Shown here: positions 30,483 to 41,881 of the stretch, piece after piece
Layout of the letters: each line of letters begins with the position of its first letter
Position numbering within the stretch: position 1 is the first letter of the stretch
Source: Thiohalobacter sp. IOR34
GTDB lineage: Bacteria > Pseudomonadota > Gammaproteobacteria > Thiohalobacterales > Thiohalobacteraceae
Length of the DNA stretch: 64,000 nucleotides
Direction of reading: 5' to 3'
Assembly: GCF_030406045.1 (NCBI RefSeq)
Contig: NZ_CP128988.1
Span: forward strand, 2,143,438-2,207,437
Translations under genes and position numbers: made by a program
Notes under the pieces: generated by a model
Databases searched by the model: none
What the model saw: the letters and a program-made list of their open reading frames with translations, nothing else
What the model was told of the DNA's origin: nothing

Positions 30483-31340
30483 TCAGGGCCTCTCCCCTTC
30501 CGACGCGCCTTCGGCCGTCATCTCCAGTGCCAGCTGGTAGAGGCGGTTCTTGCGCTGGCCAGTGAGGCGGGCCGCCAACGCGGCGGCCTTCTTCAGCGGC
30601 ATCTCCTCCAGCAGCACGCCCAGCACCCGCCGCGCCTCGTCCTCGTCCTCCGCGGCCGGCGGCGCCCCGTGCACCAGTACCACGAACTCGCCGCGGCGGC
30701 GATTGGGGTCGGCCTGCAACCAGTCGAGCAGTTCTTCCAGGGTGCCGGACTGGATCTCCTCGAAGGCCTTGCTCAGTTCCCGCGCCACCGCCGCGGGCCG
30801 CCCGGCACCGAACAACTCGCGCATGTCGGCCAGGCTGTCGGCGATGCGATGGCTGGACTCGTAGAACACCAGGGTGCGGGGCTCTTCCGCCAGCGCCGCC
30901 AGCCGCTCGCGGCGCGCTGCGGGCCGCGACGGCAGGAAACCCTCGAACACGAAACGGTCGGTGGGCAGTCCGGCCGCGGAGAGGGCAGCGATCAGGGCAC
31001 TGGGACCGGGCACCGGTACCACCGTCACCCCGGCGGCACGCGCGGCACGCACCAGGTTGAATCCGGGGTCGCTGATCAGCGGTGTACCGGCATCCGAGAT
31101 CAGGGCGATGGACTCCCCCGCCTTGAGGCGCGCGACCAGGGCCTCGGCCTGCTGCCGCTCGTTGTGCTCGTGCAGTGCCTGCAAGGGGGTGCGGACGCCG
31201 TAGTGCTTGAGCAGCGGCCGGCTGTGGCGGGTGTCCTCCGCGGCGATCAGGTCCACGGCGGACAACACCTCGATGGCCCGGGCACTGATGTCGGCCCGGT
31301 TGCCGATGGGGGTCGCGACCACATAGAGGGTGCCGGACAC
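30483..31340 (-). CDS. rsmI: 16S rRNA (cytidine-1402-2'-O)-methyltransferase RsmI
   Basis: A 285-residue SAM-dependent methyltransferase of the tetrapyrrole-methylase fold that modifies C1402 of 16S rRNA. Visible motifs: TLYVVATPIGNRADIS, AAEDTRHSRPLL, LISDAGTPLISDPG, VPGPSALIAALSAAG and FYESSHRI. The GTG start at 31340 has AGAGGA upstream. An in-frame ATG at 31391 would lie in front of the predicted promoter, so I prefer the GTG. Divergent from lpoA, as in E. coli. Confidence 0.93.
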   Translation of the reverse strand: MSGTLYVVATPIGNRADISARAIEVLSAVDLIAAEDTRHSRPLLKHYGVRTPLQALHEHNERQQAEALVARLKAGESIALISDAGTPLISDPGFNLVRAARAAGVTVVPVPGPSALIAALSAAGLPTDRFVFEGFLPSRPAARRERLAALAEEPRTLVFYESSHRIADSLADMRELFGAGRPAAVARELSKAFEEIQSGTLEELLDWLQADPNRRRGEFVVLVHGAPPAAEDEDEARRVLGVLLEEMPLKKAAALAARLTGQRKNRLYQLALEMTAEGASEGERP

Positions 31341-31363
31341 GGGGATTCGATCCTCTGACTTGG

Positions 31364-31391
31364 CGTATAAAACCGGTACAATACCCTGCAA
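31364..31391 (-). promoter_or_regulatory. Candidate sigma-70 promoter for rsmI
   Basis: On the minus strand, TTGCAG (31386-31391 complement), a 16-base spacer and TATACG (31364-31369 complement). It places the transcript start just before the GTG start at 31340, in the rsmI/lpoA divergent gap. Confidence 0.4.
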
Positions 31392-33346
31392 TGAAAACTT
31401 TGCCCAACCGCTCGTGACCGGGTCGCGGCCCCGCAGCGCCTCCCGCCTCTCCGGCCCCGTCTGCCTTCTGGCCTGCCTGCTGCTGTTCGGCTGCAGCGGC
31501 CAGGTGCCGGTCCGCCCGCCGGTCGAGAGCCGCTCGCCGCTGATCGGCCAGGCCGAACAGCGGCTGGCCGAGGGCGCCCCGCTTGCCGCCGCCGCTCTCT
31601 TCCAGCAGGCGGCGGAGGAACTGCAGGGGGAGGCACGCAGCAGGCTGCTGCTGCGCGCTGCCGAGGCCTACCGCCAGGCCGCTCGCCCCGCCGAGGCGCT
31701 GGCCCTGCTGGAAACCCTCGACGGCACCCGCCTGACAGCGCCCCGGCAGCTCGAGGCCGGCCTGCTGCGCGCCGCGGCCGAGCTGGATCTGAACCGGCCT
31801 CAACAGGCACTGGACAGCCTCGCCATCCTGCAGGACAGGCTGCCCCCGGAGACCGAGGTGGCCTTCCACCGGCTGCGCGCCCGGGCCTACGACCAGCTCG
31901 GCAACCCGCTGGAGGCGGCCCGCGAGCGGGTCTGGCTGGATGCCCTGCTGGACGATCCCGAGCAGCGCCGGGCCAATCACCGGCTGATCTGGCAGTCCCT
32001 CAACCGACTCAGCGACACGGCCCTGATCCAGCTGCGCGGCATGCCGCCGGACGTCCTCGCCGGCTGGATGGAACGGGTACTGCTAGAACGCAGCCTCCCG
32101 GCGGGAAGCGAGCAACGCCAACAGGCGCTGGCGGCCTGGCAGCAGCGCTATCCGGGCCACCCGGCCCTCGAGGAGACGACGGTCGAGCTGCTGGCCTCGC
32201 CCGAAGCCGGCCCTGCGCCCCGCCACCTCGGCGTGCTGCTGCCGCTCAGCGGTGAACTGGCCGGCGCCGCAGCGGCCATCCGCGACGGTCTGCTGGCCGC
32301 CCACTACGACGCCCGGCGCGATGGCGAAACCCTGCAATTCTACGATACCGCCGGCGATCCGCAGCGGGTCTGGGGCCTGTACCGCCAGGCGATCGAGGAC
32401 GGTGCCGAGTTCGTCATCGGCCCGCTGGCGAAGGAGGCGGTGGCCGAGCTTGCGCGGACCGGCGAGCTGGAAGTGCCGGTGCTGGCACTCAACCGCATCC
32501 CCCTCCAGGACAACCTGCCGCAGGGGCTCTACCAGTTCGCCCTGGCCCCGGAGGACGAGGCCCGCCAGGTCGCCGAACGCGCCGCCGCCGACGGCCGGCA
32601 GCGGGCCCTGGCCCTGGTGCCGGAGGGCGCCTGGGGAGATCGGGTACTGCACGCCTTCCTGGAGCACTGGGAGGCGCTGGGTGGCCAGCTGCTGGAGGTC
32701 CAGCACTATTCACAGGATCGCAAGGCGCTCTCCGGCCAGGTCCGCGAGCTTCTCAACCTCGATGCCAGTGAACGCCGCCGCCAACAGCTCAGCCGGCTGC
32801 TCGGCCAGCGACTGGAATTCGAACCACGCCGCCGGCGCGACGCCGACTTCGTCTTCGTGCTTGCCCGGCCGGCCACCGCGCGCCTGCTGCGCCCGCTGCT
32901 GCGTTTCCACCACGCTGCCGAGCTGCCGGTGTATGCCACCTCGCACCCCTTCAGCGGCAACCTCGACCCCGAGCGCGACCGCGACATGAACGGCCTGCGT
33001 TTCTGCGACATGCCCTGGGTGCTGGAACCGCAGGCCAGCCGCCCGCACCTCGATCAGCTCATCACCAGCCTCTGGCCGGAACGCCTGCGCCACTACCGCC
33101 GGCTGTTCGCCTTTGGCATCGATGCCCACGATGTCCTCCCGCAACTGCAGCAGACGGCCGTCGGCCAGACCTTCGAGGGCCTCAGCGGCCGCCTCTGGCT
33201 GGATGCCCGGGGCCGACTGCACCGCCAGCTGCTGTGGGCGGAATTCGCCGACGGCCGGCCACGCCGGCTGGAGGCGGTCTACCCGCTGCCGCCCCTGTCG
33301 CCGGCGACAGCGACCACTCTCGATGACCACGTCAAGGATGACCGTC

Positions 33347-34346
<1,000 letters not shown>

Positions 34347-34350
34347 CACC

Positions 34351-34941
34351 ATGCCCCGCTGGATCACCCCATTACTCGCCATCCTGCTGACCGCCACCGG
34401 CCTGGCCGGCTGCACCCCCGCAGTGGTTGGCACCACCGCCGCCACCGGCGCCACCGTGGCCCATGACCGCCGCACCGCCGGCACCTTCATCGAAGATCAG
34501 TCCATAGAACTCAAGGCGTTGATCGCCCTGCGCAAGGACCCCCAGCTGCGCGATCAGGCCCATCTCAACGTCACCAGCTACAACATGATCGTGCTGCTCT
34601 CCGGCGAGGCACCGAGCGAAACACTGCGCCAGCGGGCCGCCGACATCGTGCGCGGCATCGACCGGGTGCGCAAGGTGCACAACGAGCTGAAGGTCGCCGC
34701 TCCCAGTTCGATGATGAGCCGTTCCAGTGACACCCTGATCACCGCCAAGGTGAAGGTCGGCCTGTTCAGCATCAAGGACGTGCCGGGCTTCGATCCGACC
34801 CGGGTCAAGGTGGTCACCGAGAATGGCACCGTCTACCTGATGGGCCTGGTGCGGCGCGTCGAGGGTGACGCCGCGGCCGAGGCGGCACGCCGGGTGAGCG
34901 GCGTGCAGCGGGTGGTGAAGCTGTTCGAATATCTGGATTAG
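34351..34941 (+). CDS. dolP: BON-domain outer-membrane lipoprotein DolP (YraP)
   Basis: A 196-residue lipoprotein with lipobox LTATGLAGC (Cys about 21) and two BON domains (about 50-117 and 127-196). The repeated pattern LNVTSYNMIVLLSGEAPSE ... KVVTENGTVYLMGLVRR is typical. By family it localises to division sites and supports outer-membrane integrity. Four bases after diaA. Confidence 0.92.
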   Translation: MPRWITPLLAILLTATGLAGCTPAVVGTTAATGATVAHDRRTAGTFIEDQSIELKALIALRKDPQLRDQAHLNVTSYNMIVLLSGEAPSETLRQRAADIVRGIDRVRKVHNELKVAAPSSMMSRSSDTLITAKVKVGLFSIKDVPGFDPTRVKVVTENGTVYLMGLVRRVEGDAAAEAARRVSGVQRVVKLFEYLD

Positions 34942-34976
34942 AAGCCGAAATTGGAGGTTGGGCGGGCGTAGCACGC

Positions 34977-35031
34977 CCAGCTTCTGGCTTCGAACTTCTG
35001 GCTTTGAACTTCTAGCTCCGAACTTCTAGCT
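34977..35031. repeat. Degenerate short tandem repeat (cttctggcttcgaa-like)
   Basis: About four imperfect copies of a 14-15 base unit (CTTCTGGCTTCGAA, CTTCTGGCTTTGAA, CTTCTAGCTCCGAA), related to the heptamer satellite at 61641-61800. It overlaps the last codons of the macro-domain gene and encodes its ELEVRS tail. Just before it is a short hairpin GGGCGT-AGC-ACGCCC. Confidence 0.7.
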
Positions 35032-35509
35032 CCCTGCGATAGATCTCCGCGTCTTGCCCGGAGAAACAGCAGGCAATGATTTCCTCGAAGCGGTCCTCGA
35101 ATTCACGCATCACCCGCAGCGCAATGCGTGCCGCCGCCAGTTTGGGGAAGCCGTAGACACCGGTACTGATCGCCGGAAAGGCGATGCTGCGCACGCCATG
35201 TTCCAGCGCCAGCTGCAGGCTGTTGCGGTAACAGGCCTCGAGCAGTGCCGCCTCGCCCTGCTCGCCACCTCGCCACACCGGGCCGACGGTGGAGATCACC
35301 CAGCTGGCGGGCAAATCGAAACCGGGACTGATCCGCGCTTCGCCGGTCGGGCAGCCGCCGAGCCGGCGGTTGTACGCCAGCAACCGCGGACCCGCCGCCC
35401 GATGGATGGCGCCGTCCACCCCGCCACCACCGAGCAGCGACTCGTTGGCGGCATTGACGATGGCATCCACCTGCAATTCGGTGATGTCGCCCTGCACGAC
35501 GCGGATCAT
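35012..35509 (-). CDS. ymdB: Macro-domain ADP-ribose hydrolase, YmdB-like
   Basis: A 165-residue macro domain, likely removing O-acetyl-ADP-ribose or ADP-ribose from substrates. Signature segments: [48 protein letters not shown] and [13 protein letters not shown]. The start MIRVVQGDI is at 35509. The last six codons (ELEVRS and stop) come from the short repeat at 34977-35031. It stands alone, convergent with dolP. Confidence 0.9.
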   Translation of the reverse strand: MIRVVQGDITELQVDAIVNAANESLLGGGGVDGAIHRAAGPRLLAYNRRLGGCPTGEARISPGFDLPASWVISTVGPVWRGGEQGEAALLEACYRNSLQLALEHGVRSIAFPAISTGVYGFPKLAAARIALRVMREFEDRFEEIIACCFSGQDAEIYRRELEVRS

Positions 35510-35638
35510 CCTGTCACCATTGCCGGATGCCGACCACGCCCCGCCGAACTCCACGGAAATGCCTTGGGATTGCGGCGCCGCGTGAAGCACGGAGCGCAGG
35601 AATGGATCCGGTCACGGGTTTCGTGGCGGTCATCCCCG

Positions 35639-36022
35639 TTACTTGACGACCTTCAGCGAGGGGCGGCCGCCGCGCGGAGGCTGGCCGTCGTCGGAGGGCG
35701 GCGGTTCATTGCCCTCCTCCTCGCTGAACATCATGCCGCGGCCGTTCTCCTGGGCATAGATGGCCAGCACCGCCTCGATGGGGATATGGATCTGCCAGGG
35801 TTTGCCCTGGAAGCGGGCGTTGAAGCTCAGCGCCTCGTTGCCGAGGTGCAGATCCTGCACCGCCTGGGGATTGATGTTGAGCACGATCTTGCCGTTCTCG
35901 ACGAACTGCCGCGGCACCTCCACCCCCGGCTGCTCGGCATCGACCAGCAGATAGGGGGTGAGCTGGTTGTCGAGGATCCATTCATTGATGGCGCGCAGCA
36001 GATAGGGTCGGCTCGGCGTCAT
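35639..36022 (-). CDS. sspB: ClpXP protease specificity-enhancing factor SspB
   Basis: A 127-residue adaptor that delivers ssrA-tagged proteins to ClpXP. The N-terminal fold (MTPSRPYLLRAINEWILDNQ ... LNINPQAVQDLHLGNEALSF) is clear. A flexible acidic/Pro linker (EEEGNEPPPSDDGQPP) and a C-terminal ClpX-binding tail (RPSLKVVK) follow. Downstream of sspA, as in E. coli. Confidence 0.95.
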   Translation of the reverse strand: MTPSRPYLLRAINEWILDNQLTPYLLVDAEQPGVEVPRQFVENGKIVLNINPQAVQDLHLGNEALSFNARFQGKPWQIHIPIEAVLAIYAQENGRGMMFSEEEGNEPPPSDDGQPPRGGRPSLKVVK

Positions 36023-36077
36023 GGGCGTCGGGGTACGGCTCGGCGGCTAACAAGGAAGAGCGGGTGGGCTGAGCCCC

Positions 36078-36704
36078 CTACTCACGCATCTCGCGCTCGG
36101 TCTCGGTCAGGCTTTCCTGAAAGGACTCACGCGAGAAGATACGCTCTGCATAGTCCAGCACCGGCTTGGCCTGTTTCGGCAAGTCGATGCGGTAGTGGGG
36201 CAGACGCCACAGCAGCGGTGCGACATAACAGTCCACCAGGCTGAACTCCTCGCTCAGGAAGAAGGGCATGGCGGCAAACACCTCGGCACTGGAGGCGATG
36301 CTGTCACGCAACATCTTGCGCGCCTTGGCCGCCGCCTTCTCGCCCTTGGTCTCGATCTCGGTGAGCAGGCTGTACCAGTCCTTGTCGATCCGATACATGG
36401 CCAGCCGCGAGCGGGCACGCGACACCGGATCGACCGGCATCAGCGGCGGATGCGGGAAGCGCTCATCGAGGTATTCCATGATCACCCGCGAGTCGTAGAG
36501 CACCAGCTCGCGATCGACCAGGGTGGGGACGGTTTGATAGGGATTGAGGTCGATCAGGTCCTCGGGCTTGTTGTCGAGATCGATGTTGACGATCTCCACC
36601 GTGATGCCCTTTTCGGCCAGCACGATACGCACCCGGTGGCTGTACGGACATGCCGCTTCCGAAAACAGCGTCATGACCGATCGACGATTGGCGACTACAG
36701 CCAT
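36078..36704 (-). CDS. sspA: Stringent starvation protein A (RNA polymerase-associated, GST fold)
   Basis: A 208-residue GST-like protein that binds RNA polymerase and alters stress transcription. Thioredoxin-like N-domain with SEAACPYSHRVRIVLAEKG and NPYQTVPTLVDRELVLYDSR; helical C-domain with LSEEFSLVDCYVAPLLWRL. AGGAGAGG precedes the start at 36704. It lies 55 bases before sspB and beyond a terminator from petC. Confidence 0.94.
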   Translation of the reverse strand: MAVVANRRSVMTLFSEAACPYSHRVRIVLAEKGITVEIVNIDLDNKPEDLIDLNPYQTVPTLVDRELVLYDSRVIMEYLDERFPHPPLMPVDPVSRARSRLAMYRIDKDWYSLLTEIETKGEKAAAKARKMLRDSIASSAEVFAAMPFFLSEEFSLVDCYVAPLLWRLPHYRIDLPKQAKPVLDYAERIFSRESFQESLTETEREMRE

Positions 36705-36748
36705 ACCAGCCTCTCCTGCTCTAGAAATTTTGTCTGACTGAGAAACGC

Positions 36749-36784
36749 GAAAAGGCGAGGCGGCCTGAGACACCGCCCCGCCTT
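36749..36784 (-). terminator. Probable intrinsic terminator between petC and sspA
   Basis: On the minus strand, AAGGCGGGGCGG pairs with CCGCCTCGCCTT (36773-36784 with 36752-36763, one mismatch) across a nine-base loop, then TTTT. Only a short T-run, so termination may be partial. Confidence 0.6.
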
Positions 36785-36799
36785 GATCCGCAAGGCGAA

Positions 36800-37540
36800 T
36801 TAATGGACGTCCTTCCAGTATTCCTTCTTCAGCATGTAGGCCACGACGAAGAAGATCGCCAGGTAGAGCATCACCCAGATGCCGAGACGCTGACGTTCCA
36901 ACTGGACGGGCTCGGCCATGTAGGACATGAAGGCCACCAGGTCGCGCATCGCCTGATCGTACTCGGTCGGCGACATCTTGCCTTCCTTGACCGTCTCGAA
37001 GTGGTCGAACACCTGGTGCTCGTTGCCCTCGTGGTCGGTCTCGGTGCGGAACACGGCCTTCTGCAGACCCTGCAGCTCCCAGAGCACGTGCGGCATGCCG
37101 ACGCTCTCGAACACCAGGTTGTTGACACCGAACGGCCGCGACTCGTCGATGTAGAAGGTGCGCAGATAGGTGTACAGCCAGTCCACACCACGGGCGCGGG
37201 CCACCAGGGTCAGATCCGGCGGCGGTGCACCGAACCATTCCTCGGCCTGTGCCGGCGGCATGGCGATGGTCATCAGCTCACCGACCTTCTCGCCAGCGAA
37301 CATCAGGTTGTCGATCACCTGCTGATCGGTGAGGCCGAGATCGCGGGCCATGCGGTTGTAGCGCTGATACTGGGCCGAATGGCAGCTCAGGCAGTAGTTG
37401 ACGAACAGCCGGGCACCGCGCTGCAGCGACTGCTGGTTGCTGACGTCGATATCCGCCTCGTCGAGGTGGATGCCGCCGCCACTGGCCATGCCCAAGGCAG
37501 GCATCAGTGCAAGAACGAATGTCAGGATTGCCTTTTTCAT
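36800..37540 (-). CDS. petC: Cytochrome c1 of the bc1 complex
   Basis: A 246-residue membrane-anchored heme c subunit. Signal peptide (AILTFVLALMPALGMASG), heme site CLSCHSAQYQRYNR, a Met-containing IAMPPAQAEEW, and a C-terminal anchor (LGIWVMLYLAIFFVVAYML). It passes electrons from the Rieske protein to soluble cytochromes. Start and petB stop overlap in TGATG. Confidence 0.96.
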   Translation of the reverse strand: MKKAILTFVLALMPALGMASGGGIHLDEADIDVSNQQSLQRGARLFVNYCLSCHSAQYQRYNRMARDLGLTDQQVIDNLMFAGEKVGELMTIAMPPAQAEEWFGAPPPDLTLVARARGVDWLYTYLRTFYIDESRPFGVNNLVFESVGMPHVLWELQGLQKAVFRTETDHEGNEHQVFDHFETVKEGKMSPTEYDQAMRDLVAFMSYMAEPVQLERQRLGIWVMLYLAIFFVVAYMLKKEYWKDVH

Positions 37541-38790
37541 CAGTGCGTCACCCTCTCTGGTACCGGCTTCGTAGAGTCCATCTTGGTATAGATGGGCATC
37601 AGCAGGAAGAACACGAAGTAGTAGACGGTGCAGATACGTGCCAGCAGCGTCTTGCCCGGCGTCGCCGGCTGGGTACCGAGATAGCCGAGGATCACGAAGG
37701 CAACCACGAACAGGGCCAGCATGGTCTTGAAGATCGGCCCCTTGTAGCGGATCGACTTGACCGGGCTGCGATCAAGCCAGGGCAGGAAGAACAGGATCAC
37801 CACTGCGGCGCCCATCGCAGCCACGCCGGGGAAGGCGGAACCGCCCATGCTGGGCACGGCACGGAGGATGGCGTAGAAGGGCGTGAAGTACCACACCGGA
37901 GCGATGTGCTCGGGGGTCTTCAGCGGATTGGCCGGCACGAAGTTGGGGTGTTCCAGGAAGTAGCCGCCCATCTCCGGCGCGAAGAAGACCACCGCCGAGA
38001 AGAACATCAGGAACACCACCACGCCGACGATATCCTTCACCGTGTAGTAGGGGTGGAAGGGAATACCGTCCAGCGGGATGCCGTTCTCGTCCTTGTTCTT
38101 CTTGATCTCGATGCCGTCCGGGTTGTTGGAACCGACCTCGTGCAGCGCCATGATGTGCGCCACCACCAGGCCGATCAGCACCAGCGGCACGGCGATCACG
38201 TGGAAGGCGAAGAAGCGGTTCAGGGTGGCATCCGCGATCACGTAGTCGCCGCGGATCCACAATGCCAGGTCGTCGCCGATCACCGGAATGGCGGCGAACA
38301 GCGAGACGATCACCTGGGCGCCCCAGTAGGACATCTGCCCCCAGGGCAGCAGGTAACCGAAGAAGGCCTCGGCCATCAGGCACAGGTAGATCAGCACACC
38401 GAAGATCCAGATCAGCTCACGCGGCTTGCGGTAGGAACCGTAGAGCAGACCGCGGAACATGTGCAGGTAGACCACGATGAAGAAGGCCGAGGCGCCGGTG
38501 GAGTGGATGTAGCGGATCAGCCAGCCCCAGTCCACGTCGCGCATGATGTACTCGACGGCACCGAAGGCCTTTTCGGCGTCCGGCTTGTAGTTCATGGTCA
38601 GGAAGATGCCGGAGACGATCTGGATGACCAGCACCAGCATCGCCAGCGAGCCGAAGAAATACCAGAAATTGAAGTTCTTCGGCGCATAGTAGCGCGCCAG
38701 ATGGTCATACCAGAGAGAACTCAGCGGAAAGCGGGCATCGATCCAGCCGAGGACGCCGCCCTGCCATTTTTCACTGCTTGCACCAGCCAT
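37540..38790 (-). CDS. petB: Cytochrome b of the bc1 complex
   Basis: A 416-residue quinol-oxidising membrane subunit with eight or so helices. Conserved parts: NFWYFFGSLAMLVLVIQIVSG-type helix A, HSTGASAFFIVVYLHMFRGL and HVIAVPLVLIGLVVAHIMALH carrying heme-b histidines, WGAQVIVSLFAAIPVIG, and a Qo-site PEMGGYF variant near PEHIAPVWYFTPFYAILR. Coupled to petA and petC by one-base overlaps. Confidence 0.96.
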   Translation of the reverse strand: MAGASSEKWQGGVLGWIDARFPLSSLWYDHLARYYAPKNFNFWYFFGSLAMLVLVIQIVSGIFLTMNYKPDAEKAFGAVEYIMRDVDWGWLIRYIHSTGASAFFIVVYLHMFRGLLYGSYRKPRELIWIFGVLIYLCLMAEAFFGYLLPWGQMSYWGAQVIVSLFAAIPVIGDDLALWIRGDYVIADATLNRFFAFHVIAVPLVLIGLVVAHIMALHEVGSNNPDGIEIKKNKDENGIPLDGIPFHPYYTVKDIVGVVVFLMFFSAVVFFAPEMGGYFLEHPNFVPANPLKTPEHIAPVWYFTPFYAILRAVPSMGGSAFPGVAAMGAAVVILFFLPWLDRSPVKSIRYKGPIFKTMLALFVVAFVILGYLGTQPATPGKTLLARICTVYYFVFFLLMPIYTKMDSTKPVPERVTH

Positions 38791-39380
38791 TATGCAACTC
38801 CTTGATCTTCGCCAACCAGGATGACGGATTCACCGACATAACGATGCGGCGGCACCACCAGATTCAGGGGTGCGGGCTGGCCCTTGTAGACGCGACCGGC
38901 CAGATCGTAGCGGGAACCGTGACAGGGACAGAAGAAACCGCCCTTCCACTCCGGGCCGAGATCGGCCGGGGCCACCTCGGGACGGAAGGTCGGCGAGCAG
39001 CCGAGATGGGTACAGATGCCGATCAGCACCAGGATCTCGGGCTTGATGGAACGATGCGGGTTCTTGGCATAGTCCGGCTGCTGCGGCATGTCGGAGTCGG
39101 GATCGCTGAGGGTCCCCTCCAGCTCCGGGAGGGTGGCGAGCATCTCCTCGGTCCGCTTCACGATCCAGACGGGCTTGCCACGCCATTCGACACGGATCAT
39201 CTGACCTGCCTCGAGTTTGCTGATGTCCGCTTCGACCGGAGCCCCCGCCGCCTTGGCCTTGGCGCTGGGCAGCATGGACTCGACGAAGGGAACCAAAGCG
39301 AACCCGGCACCCACGCCACCGACAACCACGGTCGCGGCCGTCAGCAAGCGGCGCCTGCTGGTGTCTACGCCATCACTCAT
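38790..39380 (-). CDS. petA: Rieske iron-sulfur subunit of the bc1 complex
   Basis: A 196-residue [2Fe-2S] protein. A twin-arginine-like N-terminus ([15 protein letters not shown]) both targets and anchors it. Cluster ligands lie in CTHLGCS (about 137) and CPCHGSRYD (about 160). ATG 39380 is preceded by GGGAG; the TTG just before it is less likely. First gene of petABC, with an FNR-type box about 100 bases upstream. Confidence 0.96.
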   Translation of the reverse strand: MSDGVDTSRRRLLTAATVVVGGVGAGFALVPFVESMLPSAKAKAAGAPVEADISKLEAGQMIRVEWRGKPVWIVKRTEEMLATLPELEGTLSDPDSDMPQQPDYAKNPHRSIKPEILVLIGICTHLGCSPTFRPEVAPADLGPEWKGGFFCPCHGSRYDLAGRVYKGQPAPLNLVVPPHRYVGESVILVGEDQGVA

Positions 39381-39447
39381 CAAAGGTTCTCCCGGTTTAC
39401 GTGTGAAATTCGTTCGTTATCGATTTCAGGGTCGAACAAAGCGCGCT

Positions 39448-39490
39448 ATTTTAGCAGGATTCCGAAGCTCCCCGATTTGATCTTGATCAG
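39448..39490 (-). promoter_or_regulatory. Class II FNR/ANR-type promoter for petABC
   Basis: TTGATCTTGATCAG (39477-39490) matches TTGAT-N4-ATCAA at nine of ten positions. On the minus strand, 23 bases further, is TAAAAT (39448-39453), a 5/6 match to the -10 hexamer. The geometry is almost the same as at the promoter at 2780-2821. The predicted start is near 39441, with a leader of about 60 bases. Confidence 0.7.
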
Positions 39491-39578
39491 GTGGACCATG
39501 ATCCGGGTCTGCCAAATCCGCCCCGAGAAGGCCGGGAATTGTCCTCCAACTGACCGGGCAGGTCAAACGACGGGGGGC

Positions 39579-40337
39579 TCAGACCGGCACGTAGAGATCG
39601 ATAAACTCGTGTTCCAGCTTGAACTTCTCTGCGAGGTGCACGCCCAGTGCCTGGACCCCGTAGCGCTCGGTGGCATGATGCCCGGCCGCAAAATAATGGA
39701 TACCCAACTCGCGCGCCAGGTGGGCCGTGGGCTCCGAGACCTCGCCGGAAACGAAGGCATCCAGCCCCAGGCCGGCGGCAGCCTCCAGCCAGGACTGGGC
39801 GGCGCCGGTGCACCAGCCGATGCGCTCGATGACCTCCCCGCCGCCGGGAAGATGCAGTGCGGGATGCCCGAGGACCTCCGTCAGCCGGGCGGCCAGCCCT
39901 GCCGGCGTCAGTGCCGCCGGCAGCCGTCCCCAGAGCGCCAGATCCGGCCCCTCGCCGCGGCCGAAACGCCCGGCCGCCTCCCAGCCCAGCAGCTCGCCGA
40001 GCCGGACGTTGTTGCCGAGCCGAGGATGGGCATCGAGCGGCAGATGGTAGGCGAGCAGGCTGATGTCGTGGGCCAGCAGGGTGGCCAGCCGCTGACGGCG
40101 GATACCGATCACCCGGGGATCCTCGCCCTTCCAGAACCAGCCATGGTGGACCAGCAGGGCGTCGGCACCGGCGGCCACGGCAGCATCGATCAGTGCCTGG
40201 CTGGCGGTCACCCCGCTGATCAGGCGGCGCACCTCACCGCGCCCCGCCACCTGCAGGCCGTTGGGGCAGTAATCCCGGAAATCCTCCACCTGCAGCAAGG
40301 AATCTGTGTACGCAACGAGTTCGTCAATTGCTACCAT
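39579..40337 (-). CDS. ybgI: Nif3-like dinuclear metal centre protein (YbgI family)
   Basis: A 252-residue protein of the Nif3/YbgI family, proposed to have GTP cyclohydrolase- or hydrolase-like activity; the true role is uncertain. Metal ligands are visible in LLVHHGWFWKG, YHLPLDAHPRLGNN and HYFAAGHHATERYG. N-terminal DYCPNGLQVAG is typical. Divergent from algW. Confidence 0.92.
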   Translation of the reverse strand: MVAIDELVAYTDSLLQVEDFRDYCPNGLQVAGRGEVRRLISGVTASQALIDAAVAAGADALLVHHGWFWKGEDPRVIGIRRQRLATLLAHDISLLAYHLPLDAHPRLGNNVRLGELLGWEAAGRFGRGEGPDLALWGRLPAALTPAGLAARLTEVLGHPALHLPGGGEVIERIGWCTGAAQSWLEAAAGLGLDAFVSGEVSEPTAHLARELGIHYFAAGHHATERYGVQALGVHLAEKFKLEHEFIDLYVPV

Positions 40338-40456
40338 GTGTCGCTCCCGGTGACCGGACGGTGCGCGGCATCATACCCACTGGCCGGCGGGAATGATATG
40401 GCGCGCCCGCCACTTGCGGCCCGCCTCCCCCCTTCCAGACCAGGGCGAAAATCACC

Positions 40457-41614
<1,158 letters not shown>

Positions 41615-41680
41615 CCGGGCGGCTCGCAAACGGGCCCTCGCAGCGGGGCCCAGCTTGTGCCCGTACGATTGACTCCGGGC

Positions 41681-41876
41681 ATCGCGGCCTGGAGGCCGCT
41701 CCTACGAGGCGCGACGGCACAATATGTTGTAGGAGCGGCCTCCAGGCCACGATTGGTGTGGTGTTAACCCGGATATTGCACCAAGGCGGCCGGCATGATC
41801 GGCATTCAGGCTGTATACAAGGCCGAAGCGGCCATGAGGAGAGAGCCGCCTGGAGGGGGTTACACTTTCTGCCTGT
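41681..41876. repeat. Composite repeat: REP doublet plus TAACCCGG unit
   Basis: REP pair at 41681-41705 and 41729-41753 around an ACAATATGTT loop, then TAACCCGGATATTGCACCAA (41765 on) and a body ending near CTTTCTGCCTG, which resembles the 29738-30459 units. It fills the algW/hisC convergent gap. Confidence 0.85.
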
Positions 41877-41881
41877 CGATC

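Noticed and set aside
29936-30565. Repeated 70-residue protein encoded by the tandem array
   Set aside because: No ribosome site or known domain, and the first unit (206 bases) would break the frame; better explained as non-coding REP-containing repeat.
29830-31980. 716-codon minus-strand frame running through the tandem array
   Set aside because: Open only because the unit length is a multiple of three and GC is high; it overlaps rsmI and lpoA out of frame.
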